Shown here in pieces: positions 23,552 to 34,025 of a DNA stretch of 64,000 nucleotides. A program made the translations under genes and the position numbers. The notes below the pieces were generated by a model. The model did no database searches. It was given only the letters and a program-made list of their open reading frames with translations, and was not told where the DNA came from. The DNA is from Oscarella lobularis. Lineage: Eukaryota; Porifera; Homoscleromorpha; Homosclerophorida; Oscarellidae. The stretch covers positions 2,418,001 through 2,482,000 of the forward strand of contig NC_089188.1 in assembly GCF_947507565.1 (NCBI RefSeq), written 5' to 3'. Each line of letters starts with the position of its first letter. Positions within the stretch are counted from its first letter, which is position 1.

Positions 23552-25023
23552 TTAGAGAGAAAATATAGCGACGTGCAGTCCGGATGTTTCCGCGTAGCAG
23601 ACTCGCCCCGCCGTCCCTTTTACGGCGTGGAGTTTGAGCGAAATTTCGTCGCCTTTTTCCAGTCTCACCAGTCGTCCAAGGGAGAGGGGATACATCGCTG
23701 TCGCATTCAACGTATAGTCGATTTCAGTTCGAGCCATTTCTTTGCTGTTTTTCATGAGTTTGAGTCTAGCGCCTTCGTTTCCAACGTCTGGGAATATCAC
23801 CTGGACGTCGGCGTGGATGAAATAGCGGCCTTTTTTCTTGATAACTAAGGTGGTGTCTGCTTTGAAGTCAATACTCCTGTTTGTGGTCATTCTCAACCCG
23901 ATCGCTGAGAAAAGCCAAAACAATATATTAACGTCAGTCATTTGGGACTGCCATTCGGATTTACTTAGTTCCTCTGCAGCGTTAGTACATGAAGGACTGT
24001 TGCTAGGGCCAAAAGCAGCGAATTTGTCTGCAAGACAGGGGGGAAAAAGTCCGGTATCGTTGAGCGATTCAATCAATTAGGTGACGAGCGTCATTTGTGG
24101 CGGGGGCGGCTCAAGCAAACAAAGCCCAGATGCGTGACATAGCAGAAAAGGAGTCGGAGCCCCGCAACAAAAAAAAAAAACCAAACTATCCTCGTTGTTT
24201 TTTTGCAAGAAGACCGCGATAATCGTACGTCTCTGTGCGTGCATGCATGCACAAGATTTTCCTTATCGGTCTTGGCTATGGTTTCGGAATGCAGCGGCGC
24301 GCTTGCAAATTATCAAACGCCCCCTTTGTTTTGATCGACGATCATCAAATCTCGTGGAAACCGTCGGGAAAAAACGCCGACAACCATATCAACGCGAATC
24401 GGAGAACCCCAAACCCACCGTAATTAAAAGGGAATTCGCGCCCAATGTGCAGAGGCCCCGCCAAATCACTTACGCTTTTCTTTTACTAATATCGACGACG
24501 TTGGAGTTGTGGCGCTCGATGGCTTTGAGTTGACTCGCAAAGGTATATCGCTGCAATTGTTTCCCTTGCATTCCGCGTGCTGAATACGTGTGGGAATCAG
24601 ATTTTCTTCCGTAGGATGAGAGGAACGACCAATTCTCTTCTATAATGAATTCGATTCAGACGGCAAAGGCAGGGAACTTTTTCTCTCTTTTCTTTTCAGA
24701 GGGGGAGTTCGAGGGAAGGGTGCATGTGTATGTGTATCAAATCTTGATAAGATTCGTTTTGGGGTGGCGAATGCATTCGGACTCACCTTCCCCGCGCAGC
24801 CCTTATCATCGACGACAATATGTCGTGCAAATTGATCGACTCGCTTCTGAAGGATTCCCACTCGAACGAACGTCACGCAAATGACGATGAGAAGTGAAAC
24901 GACGACGATTCCACAAAGAACGACGACCGTGCCGGAAAAGCGTCTGGGAGTCGACTCCCACAGGGACGGACGTCGCCATGACTCGGCATTGTCACGTGGC
25001 TCAATAAAACCTTTCGTTTGCAT
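23552..25023 (-). CDS. TNF-like ligand 3: type II membrane protein without collagen stalk
   Basis: The first exon starts at the ATG at 25021-25023. It encodes a cytoplasmic tail, a membrane segment SGTVVVLCGIVVVSLLIVIC, and ends near DDKGCAGK at a donor. A stalk exon (about 24572-24480) follows, with two Cys and many Ser/Thr. Two 3' exons carry the head: DKFAAFGPSNSPSCTN and then GRYFIHADVQVIFPDVG, YPLSLGRLVRLEKGDEISLK and SGLHVAIFSL. The pattern of G-x-Y-F-I, LxxGDEISL and a terminal hydrophobic strand is that of the TNF fold. No Gly-X-Y repeats are seen, unlike genes 1 and 2. It diverges from TNF-like gene 4 across an 840-bp gap. Assignment to TNF is moderately firm; the receptor is unknown. 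Confidence 0.7.
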
Positions 25024-25192
25024 TGGAGTAAAAAGGATCGTCTCTTCTCGCTTGCTTGCTCGCTCGCTTGCGAATGACGGCGAGAGCCCCGGGGGGAAGC
25101 TATTTACATAGGAGCACGTGACAATCTCCCGCCCCTGTCAGCCAAAGGCATGAGCCTATATATGGACAAGAGATGCTAAGCGGCTCTCTCCT

Positions 25193-25642
25193 TCAGTTTT
25201 TTTTCTTCTGCGCGCGCGCGCGCCCCGTTTCGGGTCCCATTATCGTAAACTCGTCATTTCGCGATTCTAATTCCGGAAATTTTTCGCGTATGAGATTATT
25301 TAGCGCGAATTGGGCTCGATCCAGTTCGTTGTGATATCGTTGGACGAGAGAGGTTCCTCGTTCGGGCCACCCCGTTTCGTTTCGTTCGTCCATCTTACAT
25401 TCGAAGGCTGATTGTTGTGCCAGAATGGCTCTGGGTCGCTTTCTTTTCCCTCCCTCGTTTTGCGTCCACGTTTTTTCCTTGTTGCGCGCGCTAATCCGGT
25501 TTTGAAAAACTGGTTTACGATGTTGGTTGCGTTCGTATAGGTTACTGGCAGATCTGATACACTGGCTGTAAGTCTTAGAGGGTAGAATTCGTTGCAAAGG
25601 CTTCGGCGAGTCGGTGACGTCAACGGTAGAGAATGAGAACAT
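25193..25642 (-). CDS. Hypothetical single-exon protein between two divergent TNF-like genes
   Basis: The frame is open for about 150 codons from an ATG at 25640-25642 (MFSFSTVDVTDSPKPLQRI). The middle is basic (KTWTQNEGGKRKRPR) and the C-terminal part is helix-like and charged (QRYHNELDRAQFALNNLI, REKFPELESRNDEF), ending in a lysine run. I do not recognise a family. It lacks a signal peptide and membrane segment. It could be a real small nuclear-type protein, or an accidental frame in the shared upstream region of TNF-like genes 3 and 4. Confidence 0.4.
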   Translation of the reverse strand: MFSFSTVDVTDSPKPLQRILPSKTYSQCIRSASNLYERNQHRKPVFQNRISARNKEKTWTQNEGGKRKRPRAILAQQSAFECKMDERNETGWPERGTSLVQRYHNELDRAQFALNNLIREKFPELESRNDEFTIMGPETGRARAQKKKN

Positions 25643-25862
25643 GCGCAGTTGCGCACAAATACTCACATGCTCGCTAAATTTTTAATACAGTAGAAGAAAA
25701 GACGAAAAATGTACGGTGATCTACTGTTTGATAGAAAGAAACAAAAGCGAAGAGCATGTGTCAGGAAACTTTGTTTAGAAGCTGACTTCCGGTCGACGTA
25801 ATTTACAACATTCGGGGGATATAGCGGGGATTACCCTAGAATCACACACCCCTCGCGAGTTC

Positions 25863-27081
25863 ATGGCAAAAACGAAGGAGAAAGAAGGACGCAATACGAA
25901 ACCCGTGTTGGGCGTCGTTCTGCCCGCCGTTCTCCTCCTTCTCGCAGCAGTTGCGCTAGCCATTTCGATCAAAGTTCACGTCGATCTCAACAATCTAACG
26001 GAGCGACTCGAAAAACAGGAATATGACCTCGATAAGCTTCAAGACGAACGTCGAGAAGACGAGACACTGTCTCCATCTCCGACCGACGAGCAGTTTTTGA
26101 TGGTGAGTCGATGAAATAGACGGTTGGGCCATGGGGACATTAGAGGAAATGCGTAGGGGGAGAGCGCGTCTTTAGATGAGCAGGATGCCCTTTTGACCCC
26201 ACGCAACCACATTTCTCAAGAGCACTGTTTTGATAGAGCGACGACGACGTATCGGATTACGTCGTCGAGGAGGAGGACGAGGAAGTGCCTGAAGAACAAA
26301 GAGAGAGCGACACCGGTACACCAAAACGCGCGCTACTAAAAGCCTTTTTTTCTGTACCCTTTGTTTTAGAAGACGCGATTCCGAAATCAAAGAAGAATAA
26401 GAAGAAGCAGCGACATCGAGGTATGTCGGTCTCTCTCTAGAGATTCGTTTTTCCGCTTTCATTTTTGATTTGCCATCACGTACATTAGGAGGCGTTCTCT
26501 GTGGCGTGGGCAGCGATTGCAAAATCCCCAAAGGAGCAAAAGTAAGAGAGAACAGAGAGAGACGATTCGCTCTGTCAGCTCTCGTTTTTGCACAGAGACT
26601 CACCCCTTTGGGTCACGTACAGATCATCGCAAAAGACACAGGTATATAGATAGCTGTATGACACCTATCCCTATGACAGAGATCCCTTTTAGATGACTCT
26701 GCTAATATTTATCGTCTTGAGCAGGAAATGCTCGAAGACGGAATGCAATTGGAAAGCGACGCTCTAATCGTTCCCGTTTCTGGCTACTATTTTGTCTACA
26801 GTCAAGTCCATCTCAGTGATCCGCACTCGAGCCACGCGACATTAGTCAATGCCAAGCCCATGTGGAGTGGAGGCAACAAGGACGACGATAAGTCGTCGTT
26901 GCCAACGCCCGATTATCACGGAGGTGTCGTTCGACTCGAGGCCAATGATCGGCTTAGCGTTGGGCTGCCGGATCAATTGTCTACGAACGATCTTAAGAAC
27001 TCGTTCTTAGGAGCTTTTTATGTGGGAAACGATAAGAAGGAGAGGAACAAGGACGGCCTTTTCTTTGGCCGGCTTCAGTAG
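25863..27081 (+). CDS. TNF-like ligand 4: type II membrane protein with acidic stalk and basic cleavage-site-like run
   Basis: The gene starts at 25863 (MAKTKEKEGRNTKP) with the anchor PVLGVVLPAVLLLLAAVALA, then a coiled-coil-like stalk (LNNLTERLEKQEYDLDKL) and a very acidic exon (SDYVVEEEDEEVPEEQ). A following exon gives KSKKNKKKQRHRG, a polybasic run that would suit furin-type shedding, as in ectodysplasin and APRIL. The head exon holds SGYYFVYSQVHLSD, matching the YFVYSQV signature of TNF ligands almost exactly, then GGVVRLEANDRLSVGLPD and NSFLGAFYVG, which match the LxxGDRLS and FLGAFxL strands. Of the four ligands here, this one has the clearest TNF signature. It converges with the LCAT-like gene (stop to stop about 210 bp). 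Confidence 0.85.
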
Positions 27082-27290
27082 GACGTTAAAATTGAAAGCA
27101 GAAAGGAGGGGGGAAACTATGCTACTAGTTTATAAATGTGCGTCAAATTTGACCTATTGTCTTTTCCTTTTTTTTAGAGCGTTATGTCGTTATTAGTGTC
27201 TGAGCCTTTTGTTGTGCGGAAGGTGAGAACGTTCCTATGTTGCACGAATTAAACCGCGCGCACACTAAGAAAAACCGCACGCGCGTCTGC

Positions 27291-28700
27291 TCACGTTGCA
27301 GTAGCCACAGATACGATATCTCGAATGACGTCTACATTGTGAAGTATACCTTGATGAGTCACGTTCACAAGGGACTTGTAGTAGACTGGATACGATTGAG
27401 CCGTGTCCCACTTCTTGCATACCTATACGAATTATTTTATATAATAAAAAGTCTCATTTATTATGTACTTCTAAGCTTTCGAGGGGCACTGATCCGTCGC
27501 CGCTCACCGTGCCGACTACTGGGTCATTTTGAAATGAATCGTTATCATACGCAAAGTAGTTATTCGTTGGAACCGCTTCTCCTAAATACAAAGAATCGAT
27601 AGGGGGAAGGGGAGCAACGGGGATTGATTTATACCATGCCAACAGTATACTGTTACATTAGGAGGAGCTCTTACAGTGAACTTGCGCGTTGCTACGACAG
27701 CGTTATACATTTCCAATGATTTCTGCGACCGGAATTACATTTCTTTTCTTTGCACTATTAATTTACCTTTAGATTCGCTTTTTCGAGGATCGAGGGTATG
27801 TCTTTTGCTGTGTAATTTCCCGCTGGCGTGCTCATAAATACGTAGTCGCTCCAATAGTCAGGATCAGGAAAGAGCCACACAATACCTCCTATTATGACAT
27901 CAGTTTTATTAATTAGAAATTTTGCTTCTTACCAAATGATCTCAATGCTGTTGTGATTAGTTCTTTTCCGACAATTTTTGGAAGTTGATATGTATTCAAA
28001 GTGACCTTTAGTTTTAATGAAAAATAGAGATTCAAGTACTAAGTGTACTCACTGTGCTATAGAGCGGAATTCCGGCACCGGCATAGATCCCAGACATTGA
28101 GATCCAGGCTTTGATGTACTTGTCTTTCCACGTTTGATTAACAAAATTATTGAAAAATAGATTGGTCATTGCATTGCCTATCATTGAAGGAATCTCCCTC
28201 AATGTTATCTCTCTCTTTTTGGTAGATCATTTACCCATACTCTCGCCCACAATCAAAACCTTTTTATTTCCACTCTTGACATAGGCGGACTCTATAGTTG
28301 ATTTATAGAGATCAAACGTTCCGCCTGGATTATAATAAGCGTCGGCGCCAATGCGCCAATCAAACTAGAAAACACCAAAGATAAGCAGAAAAACTAATTA
28401 TTATTAAAAATTTTTCATACAGGAAATGCAATGAGATTATCATCCGCAGTGTATCCCACGGCAACAAGAGCATCTATGATCTTATCATAGACATAGGTGA
28501 TGTTAAATAGGAAGGGATCTTTGTCGACGTAGCGTATGTTTTTTGTGCCATTTCCAACGCCAGTTGTGATGCCTAGAAATCTCCAACTAAGCCCTCTAGC
28601 ACTGGAATAGTACTCTACTACAAACCCTCTAGAGAATCGTATGTATGGGACGAGCTATTATACTGAAGCAAGACTAAAGAAAGCCTAAAGAGAAAATGGG

Positions 28701-28735
<35 letters not shown>

Positions 28736-29134
28736 GAGGATATTCTAAAATACCAGCAGGAATCTCTGAGGGGTAGAAACCAGTCGAGATTCATCCAGAC
28801 CTGGTTCCAAAAGTAGGATACTTTGCGACAATCCCAATTCCAACCCGAAGGGACGGGTTTGTTGGTGAAGTTCCATTTGGCGTAGATTTGAGCGCCGCCT
28901 AGAGCTAAGAAAGCGTTGTTTGCTGTCCTTCGACAAGTAAACTTACACGTAACAAGAACTACGGGTGTCAATTGGTTATTAGAACGAGAGGAGGAGTTGA
29001 GGCTGAGAAAATCGAGCTTTTTAGGCTTGAATTTCGGCCAGTATCAGAACTAACTTGTCGTGAGGCACGCTCGGAATGGTTCGAAGGCACGAAAAGGTGC
29101 AGAAGAGTACGTATAACTGCAGGAGCACTCGCAT
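27291..29134 (-). CDS. Secreted LCAT / lysosomal phospholipase A2 (PLA2G15) family acyltransferase
   Basis: The start is the ATG at 29132-29134 with signal peptide MRVLLQLYVLFCTFSCL. Family landmarks are TPVVLVT then LGGAQIYAKWNF (N-terminal strand), FFWNQ-type lid region RKVSYFWNQVWMNLD, the substrate-side block TADDNLIAFPFDWRIG, the nucleophile elbow VLIVGESMG (Ser), the catalytic Asp in VSGDGSVPL and the catalytic His in NVTHQGILHN. The last exon is reached only by splicing out a short intron after SLE (near 27460-27413); without it the protein would seem to lack the His. The enzyme should transfer or hydrolyse acyl chains of phospholipids in a secreted or lysosomal setting. It lies head-to-head with the scramblase gene, 257 bp apart. 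Confidence 0.85.
28701..28735. repeat. AATC tetranucleotide microsatellite in an intron of the LCAT-like gene
   Basis: Nearly nine tandem AATC units occur with no interruptions, inside an intron. Confidence 0.9.
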
Positions 29135-29390
29135 CGTAGTCGCGTCCGGGAACTTCAGGTCAAATGATCGATGAATTCATATAGAAAGTTGCTGCAATAT
29201 GCAAACTACGGGTTTCGATTAGTCGTCTTAGTACAAACGCATAGCTATAAAGTATTTAGCTACCCGGATAGAAGAAAACGCTCGCGTAATGAGAGATGAG
29301 ACATTTTTGCCGCGTGAACCATGACGTCATTGCTACTTTGTCGAGTCAGCTGAACGCCTCGCACACGGCTCACGCTCTCCTCAGACGACG

Positions 29391-30503
29391 ATGATGGCTG
29401 CAACGCAACAACAACCGACCGCCGTTCAGTGGATGCCAGCCCCCGAAGCTGGTCCGCCGGACTGTCCGCCCGGGCTGGAATATCTCACGCAAATCGATCA
29501 ACTTCTCGTTCACCAACAGGTCGAACTCCTCGAAAGTAAGCCAGAATCGTCGCGTCGCTACGGGATACGATCAATCACGACGTCTTATCCAGTGATAACG
29601 GGCTGGGAAACGGCAAATAAGTACGACGTGAAGAATTCGATGGGTCAACGCGTCTATTTCGCCGCCGAACGTGAGACGCGAGACAAAACAAGACTGAAAC
29701 GCGACACTGTTATTCTTCTCGTGTAGAAAACTCATGTTTTCAGCTTCAATGCTGCGGCGCAAGTCGAGAATTCAACTTGACGATCGTGGACAACGCCCAA
29801 CGCGAAGTCATTCATCTCTACCGGCCTTTGCGTTGCACTAGCTGCTGCTTCCCCTGTTGCCTCCAAGAACTCGTAGTCGAGGCACCGGCCGGTCAACCCG
29901 TCGGATACGTGAAACAGAGGTGATTTAGATGGAGATTCCGTGAATTTGTGACCTTTGTCTCGAGAGACCACGCCCCCTCTTTTGCCACCCACTCCCTACG
30001 TATATTCTTTATTTTTTTAAGGTGGACGCTTTGGATTCCTGAGTTTGATATTTGTTCTGCTGACGGGAACGTTGTGCTTAAGATTGTTGGGCCGTGTTGC
30101 ACGTGGAGTTGCGGAAGTGACGTCGAATTTAAGGCAGGGCGTGTCTGCTCCATTCCCAGTCAGAAATTTCATATCTTATCTCTTAGATTTTCACCCCGGA
30201 TAAGCAAACGGAAGTGGGCAAGATCTCCAAACAGTGGAGTGGATTGGTTAAGGAAATGTTCACTGATGCCGACAATTTTGGCATAACTTGTATGTCAAAA
30301 ATAATTTTTTATTGATTTTTAAAATTTTTTGTTTTTTAGTTCCTCTCGATTTGGATGTGAAAATGAAAGCTGTAATGTTGGGCGCTTGCTTTCTCATTGT
30401 AAATCCCGTATATGCATATTTTATTTATTATTTTATCGCTGTTTCATAGGACTTTATGTTCTTCGAACAGAGTGGGGATAATAATCGGAATCGCCATTAT
30501 TAG
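29391..30503 (+). CDS. PLSCR: Phospholipid scramblase
   Basis: The first exon contains a short Pro-rich head ([20 protein letters not shown]) and then [20 protein letters not shown], the family signature. Later exons give [19 protein letters not shown], the Cys-rich block [70 protein letters not shown] and a C-terminal hydrophobic segment [23 protein letters not shown] corresponds to the calcium-binding loop. It moves phospholipids between bilayer leaflets and may also act in the nucleus, as vertebrate PLSCR1 does. One intron (30134-30186) starts with GC instead of GT. The protein ends at 30501-30503, 155 bp before EFHC2. Confidence 0.93.
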
Positions 30504-30657
30504 ACGGTGATGTGAGGAAAGGAGAGACCTGTGAACCGTTTATTGGATAGGTTTTTGATGTTAACCGTTTCCATGTGTACTTGAGCATGCGCACACTAGT
30601 TGCTTAGTAACGACTTGAACGCAAATCAAATCTCTTTCTCGCATTTGCTGCTCGAAT

Positions 30658-33641
30658 ATGGAGTTGCCCTTTCTGCCTGGAACAGCTTTTGACAAAGACG
30701 TGAGCCTGGGATTCGATCGGCGTCGTTTTGCTCTTCTCTGACTGAAAACGCGACGATCTCTCGTAGCTAAGCAAGACGCGCTTTCACAAATCGCACGCTT
30801 TTGACTACCGAAACGACGTATCGGTCTTCGTCGGCGAACAAAAACCGGGAATAGGTAAACCCAAAGCGTCGAAATCAACTAAATCGAAGTAAAAACCCAT
30901 AAAGGTGGACTTCCTTTACCCGGACAAGAATCGAAGCCCAAAACGAGCGCCTTTCCTCCGGGCGAAGGCACAGCGCTTCCAGCCTGGGTTGCCTTTGATC
31001 GACAAGTGCTCCGATTCTACGCTTATTTCCAAGAGGCCGTACACGAACTGAGAGATGAGCGATATCGCATAAGGAAGTCAGTACAACGTCATTATATATT
31101 TATTTATTATTCATTGTGTCTAGTTGTCTCATCTATTTTTATCTGGAAGACGATAGCGTTGAAGTGATTGAACCTAAGGTGAAAAACAGTGGAATTCCAC
31201 AAGGCGAGAATCAATAAATAGTCGATTTCTCTTTATTATAATAAGATATTTTTTAAAGGGACTCTGATTCGTCGACACCGCATTCCGCTTCCTCCACCGG
31301 ATGACGACAAGTTCTACACAGTGGATCACTTTGCCGTGGGAAAGGAAATCAATCTCTATTCGCGAACATTCAAAATAACGGTAAGAGAGAAGAAAGAACA
31401 AATGAATAATTTTCATTTTATTATAGGATTGCGATCAATTCACCCGTCGCTTTCTCGCCAAACTTGGCAACAAAATGACACCAAGAGCGTCACTACCAGA
31501 CGATCCTTACTCAAGAAAAAGAGAAGAAGTACGCACAATCTTAGAAATAAAATTATCTATCTAGGGTCTCTCTATAGATGAAAGAAAGCATGCAGCCTTT
31601 GAGACCATACGAAAAACATGACACACTGAAGCAATTCCTCGAAAACGATCGTCACGTGTTGCGTTTCTTCTGCGTCTGGGACGACACGGATAATATATTT
31701 GGCGACGCTCGCGAACTCGTTCTTCATTATTTTCTCGCTGATGACACAGTGGAATTGCTGGAACGCGTGCCGCCGAACGCCGGCCGTGACGCGGGACCCG
31801 TCTTTCTCCGCCGATCACGACTTCCCAAAGGGCCAACACCGCTACCCCAGCCTGGGGAAATCGCCAATCGGACAGTCCTAAACGTCTTTGGACCAATGGG
31901 AACTGGAGGTCGATACATATTGGATAGTTTGAAGGTAATATTTTTATTATATTTCTTATTTATTTGTTGAGTTTCTCTTTGGTTTAGACGGGTGCAAAGG
32001 ATACAAAGTATTACAGTGATAGTGATTTGGCTATTGGAGTTGTTGTGGATGTTTGGGGTCGACGCGTTCTTCTCTGCGATTGTGACGATTTTACCAAGCA
32101 TTACTACAACACCAAATATGGAGTTGGTACAAGGAACCCCTTCTCATAAAAAAACAATGATTTTTTACGTGTTTCTATTAGAAAACTTTGAACCGATTCA
32201 ATATCGACATGAAGGGGTTCCACCTAAAGCTCCCGAAATTTCTCCCTATAATGGATTTGGGTCAGAAGAGGACTCCCTTTCAAATTGCCTTCATCTTATA
32301 CCAAAACCGCCAAGACGAGATTTTCAGAAATTCATGGCGAAAGATCGGTAAGAGATTTATTATTTGATTGAATGCGTGACGCGAGGGTCGTTTTTCTTAG
32401 TCGCGGTCTCGAGAGTAATGTCCTACGATTTGAGGCTCGTTTTGAAACAACGCGTCCTATTGATATTGACCGTCGTTTCATTATCTCATACTTCTTGTCG
32501 GACGACACGCTTTCCGTTTTCGAACCACCACAACGAAACTCAGGTACAAAGTCCCTATGAATTGATTTTTTTTGAACCTGATTTGTTTCCTAGGCATTAT
32601 TGGTGGAAAATTTATGGAAAGATGTCGCGTGAAAAAACCTGAACAAGATCCGAATCAAGCCGTGCAAGCTTATTATACAGCTCAAGTATAGGATTATTAG
32701 AAATTTTCGCTTTCCTTATGTAGTTCTCTTTGATTCAGGACTTTTACGTTGGAGCTGTGCTTGAAGTGAATCGCTACAAATTTGTTCTGATCAACGCGGA
32801 CGACTACGCGCTGTACTACATGGAAAAGCACGCCAATGAGTTCCCCGTGGCAAACTGGCGAAACGTTGTTGCTAAGTTGCGTCCGTTAACTGGTCAAAAA
32901 CGAGACCAAGTGACCAGTGAATTCGAGCAACACGATTCCGACAAAACGGGCCTTCTTCCAGCTGAACTATTCAAGTAAGTTTTAGTATGAATATGATTTA
33001 AATTTAATTAATTTGTTTGCAGACATCTTGTGCGTCGTATGACGGAGGGGAAGTTGACTGAGCACGAAGTGGTCACTTTGGCTCGTCATTATGGAAATCA
33101 GAAGGTGATATGATTAGTAAAAATTGTGTTTTTTGGATTTATCTGCTTGTTTAGGATGTCGATGATGTGATTGGCTACGCGCGCAGTCATTTGCGTCAGG
33201 CTAATTTCTTAGCCTTTCGTCACTTGAAAGAGGCGTTTCTCTACTACGACACGAATCGATTTGGATACATCGATCGCGAGGAATTGAAGCGCGTGTGCGA
33301 GGAGAAGTGCTTGCCACTCGACAGCGATGTCCTGGAGGCGCTCGTGGATCTGTGTCCAACGAACGAAGCGGGTCAGATCGACTATAACGCTTTTGGAGCT
33401 CACATCAACTGGAAAGAGTCATCAAAAGAAAGCGATGGGGTAAGACCGCGCTTTCACACATAAGCGACGCTACGTAAGAGTGATGTCACAAAGGCAAGTG
33501 ACCAATCAGGAAGAGTTCTTACGTTACGTCGCTTATGCATGCATGCATGCATATCCTTGACTCAATCTTTCGTTCTAGCAACCGACCTTGGACGGAAGAC
33601 GACGGATCAATTACAAGAAACTCTTGGATGACCTCTCCTAG
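30658..33641 (+). CDS. EFHC2: EF-hand domain-containing family member C2 (axonemal DM10 protein)
   Basis: The start is the ATG at 30658 ([14 protein letters not shown]), as in vertebrate EFHC2. The first DM10 region includes [19 protein letters not shown] and [20 protein letters not shown]. The second includes [38 protein letters not shown] and FLRRSRLPK. The third includes [18 protein letters not shown] and [20 protein letters not shown]. The C-terminal part has calcium-binding-like EF hands ([35 protein letters not shown]). EFHC proteins sit inside ciliary doublet microtubules. The last exon (33579-33641, [14 protein letters not shown]) follows an intron that holds a MITE-like element. All three DM10 domains appear complete. 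Confidence 0.93.
33460..33538. mobile_element. MITE-like element (short copy) in the last EFHC2 intron
   Basis: The ends are ATAAGCGACG and, inverted, CGTCGCTTAT, with the shared core GTGATGTCACAAAGGCAAGT and GACCAATCA. It is followed directly by a tandem ATGC run at about 33536-33551. Confidence 0.75.
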
Positions 33642-34025
33642 GCATGTATATTCACACACGTGCGTCGTTGCCACGGACGACTCTCACTTGTGCGCTGTAT
33701 GCATGACATCACGTGACAACTGTCCATTCAAGGAGTCGGGCGTGGCCTCGCTGGTAGTCTGGGGTGGTGCACTTCGTAGCGTCGCTTCAAACGCTCGTTG
33801 CCGTCGTCGCTGTCGCTCGTACGATCGTCGCTCTACTTCTTATCTCTTTTCTGCTATCTGTCGTCGTTTTGAGTAGAGGGTAAGAGATCACGTGCACGTT
33901 TTGAGCTCGATTTTGAGTAGGCATCGAAGACGATCGAACACTCGGCCCTATCACGCCTTTCTAAAAGCATTTTCTCTCTATCTTAGCAACGCGCTGTTGC
34001 GAACGAGGCGAGGAGTGCCGTCATC
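33642..34025. other. EFHC2-MYO7 intergenic region; no gene recognised
   Basis: The 384-bp gap between the EFHC2 stop and the MYO7 start codon contains no supported frame or RNA gene. It presumably holds the EFHC2 3' end and the MYO7 promoter and 5' leader, including a pyrimidine-rich AG near 33987 that could be a leader splice acceptor. Confidence 0.3.

Noticed and set aside
27454-27642. Apparent truncation of the LCAT-like enzyme before its catalytic His
   Set aside because: A short GT-AG intron after SLE leads to a last exon containing NVTHQGILHN, so the enzyme is complete.
28701-28735. Regular AATC repeats that might be taken for a CRISPR-like array
   Set aside because: It is a tetranucleotide microsatellite without spacers, in an intron of an animal gene.
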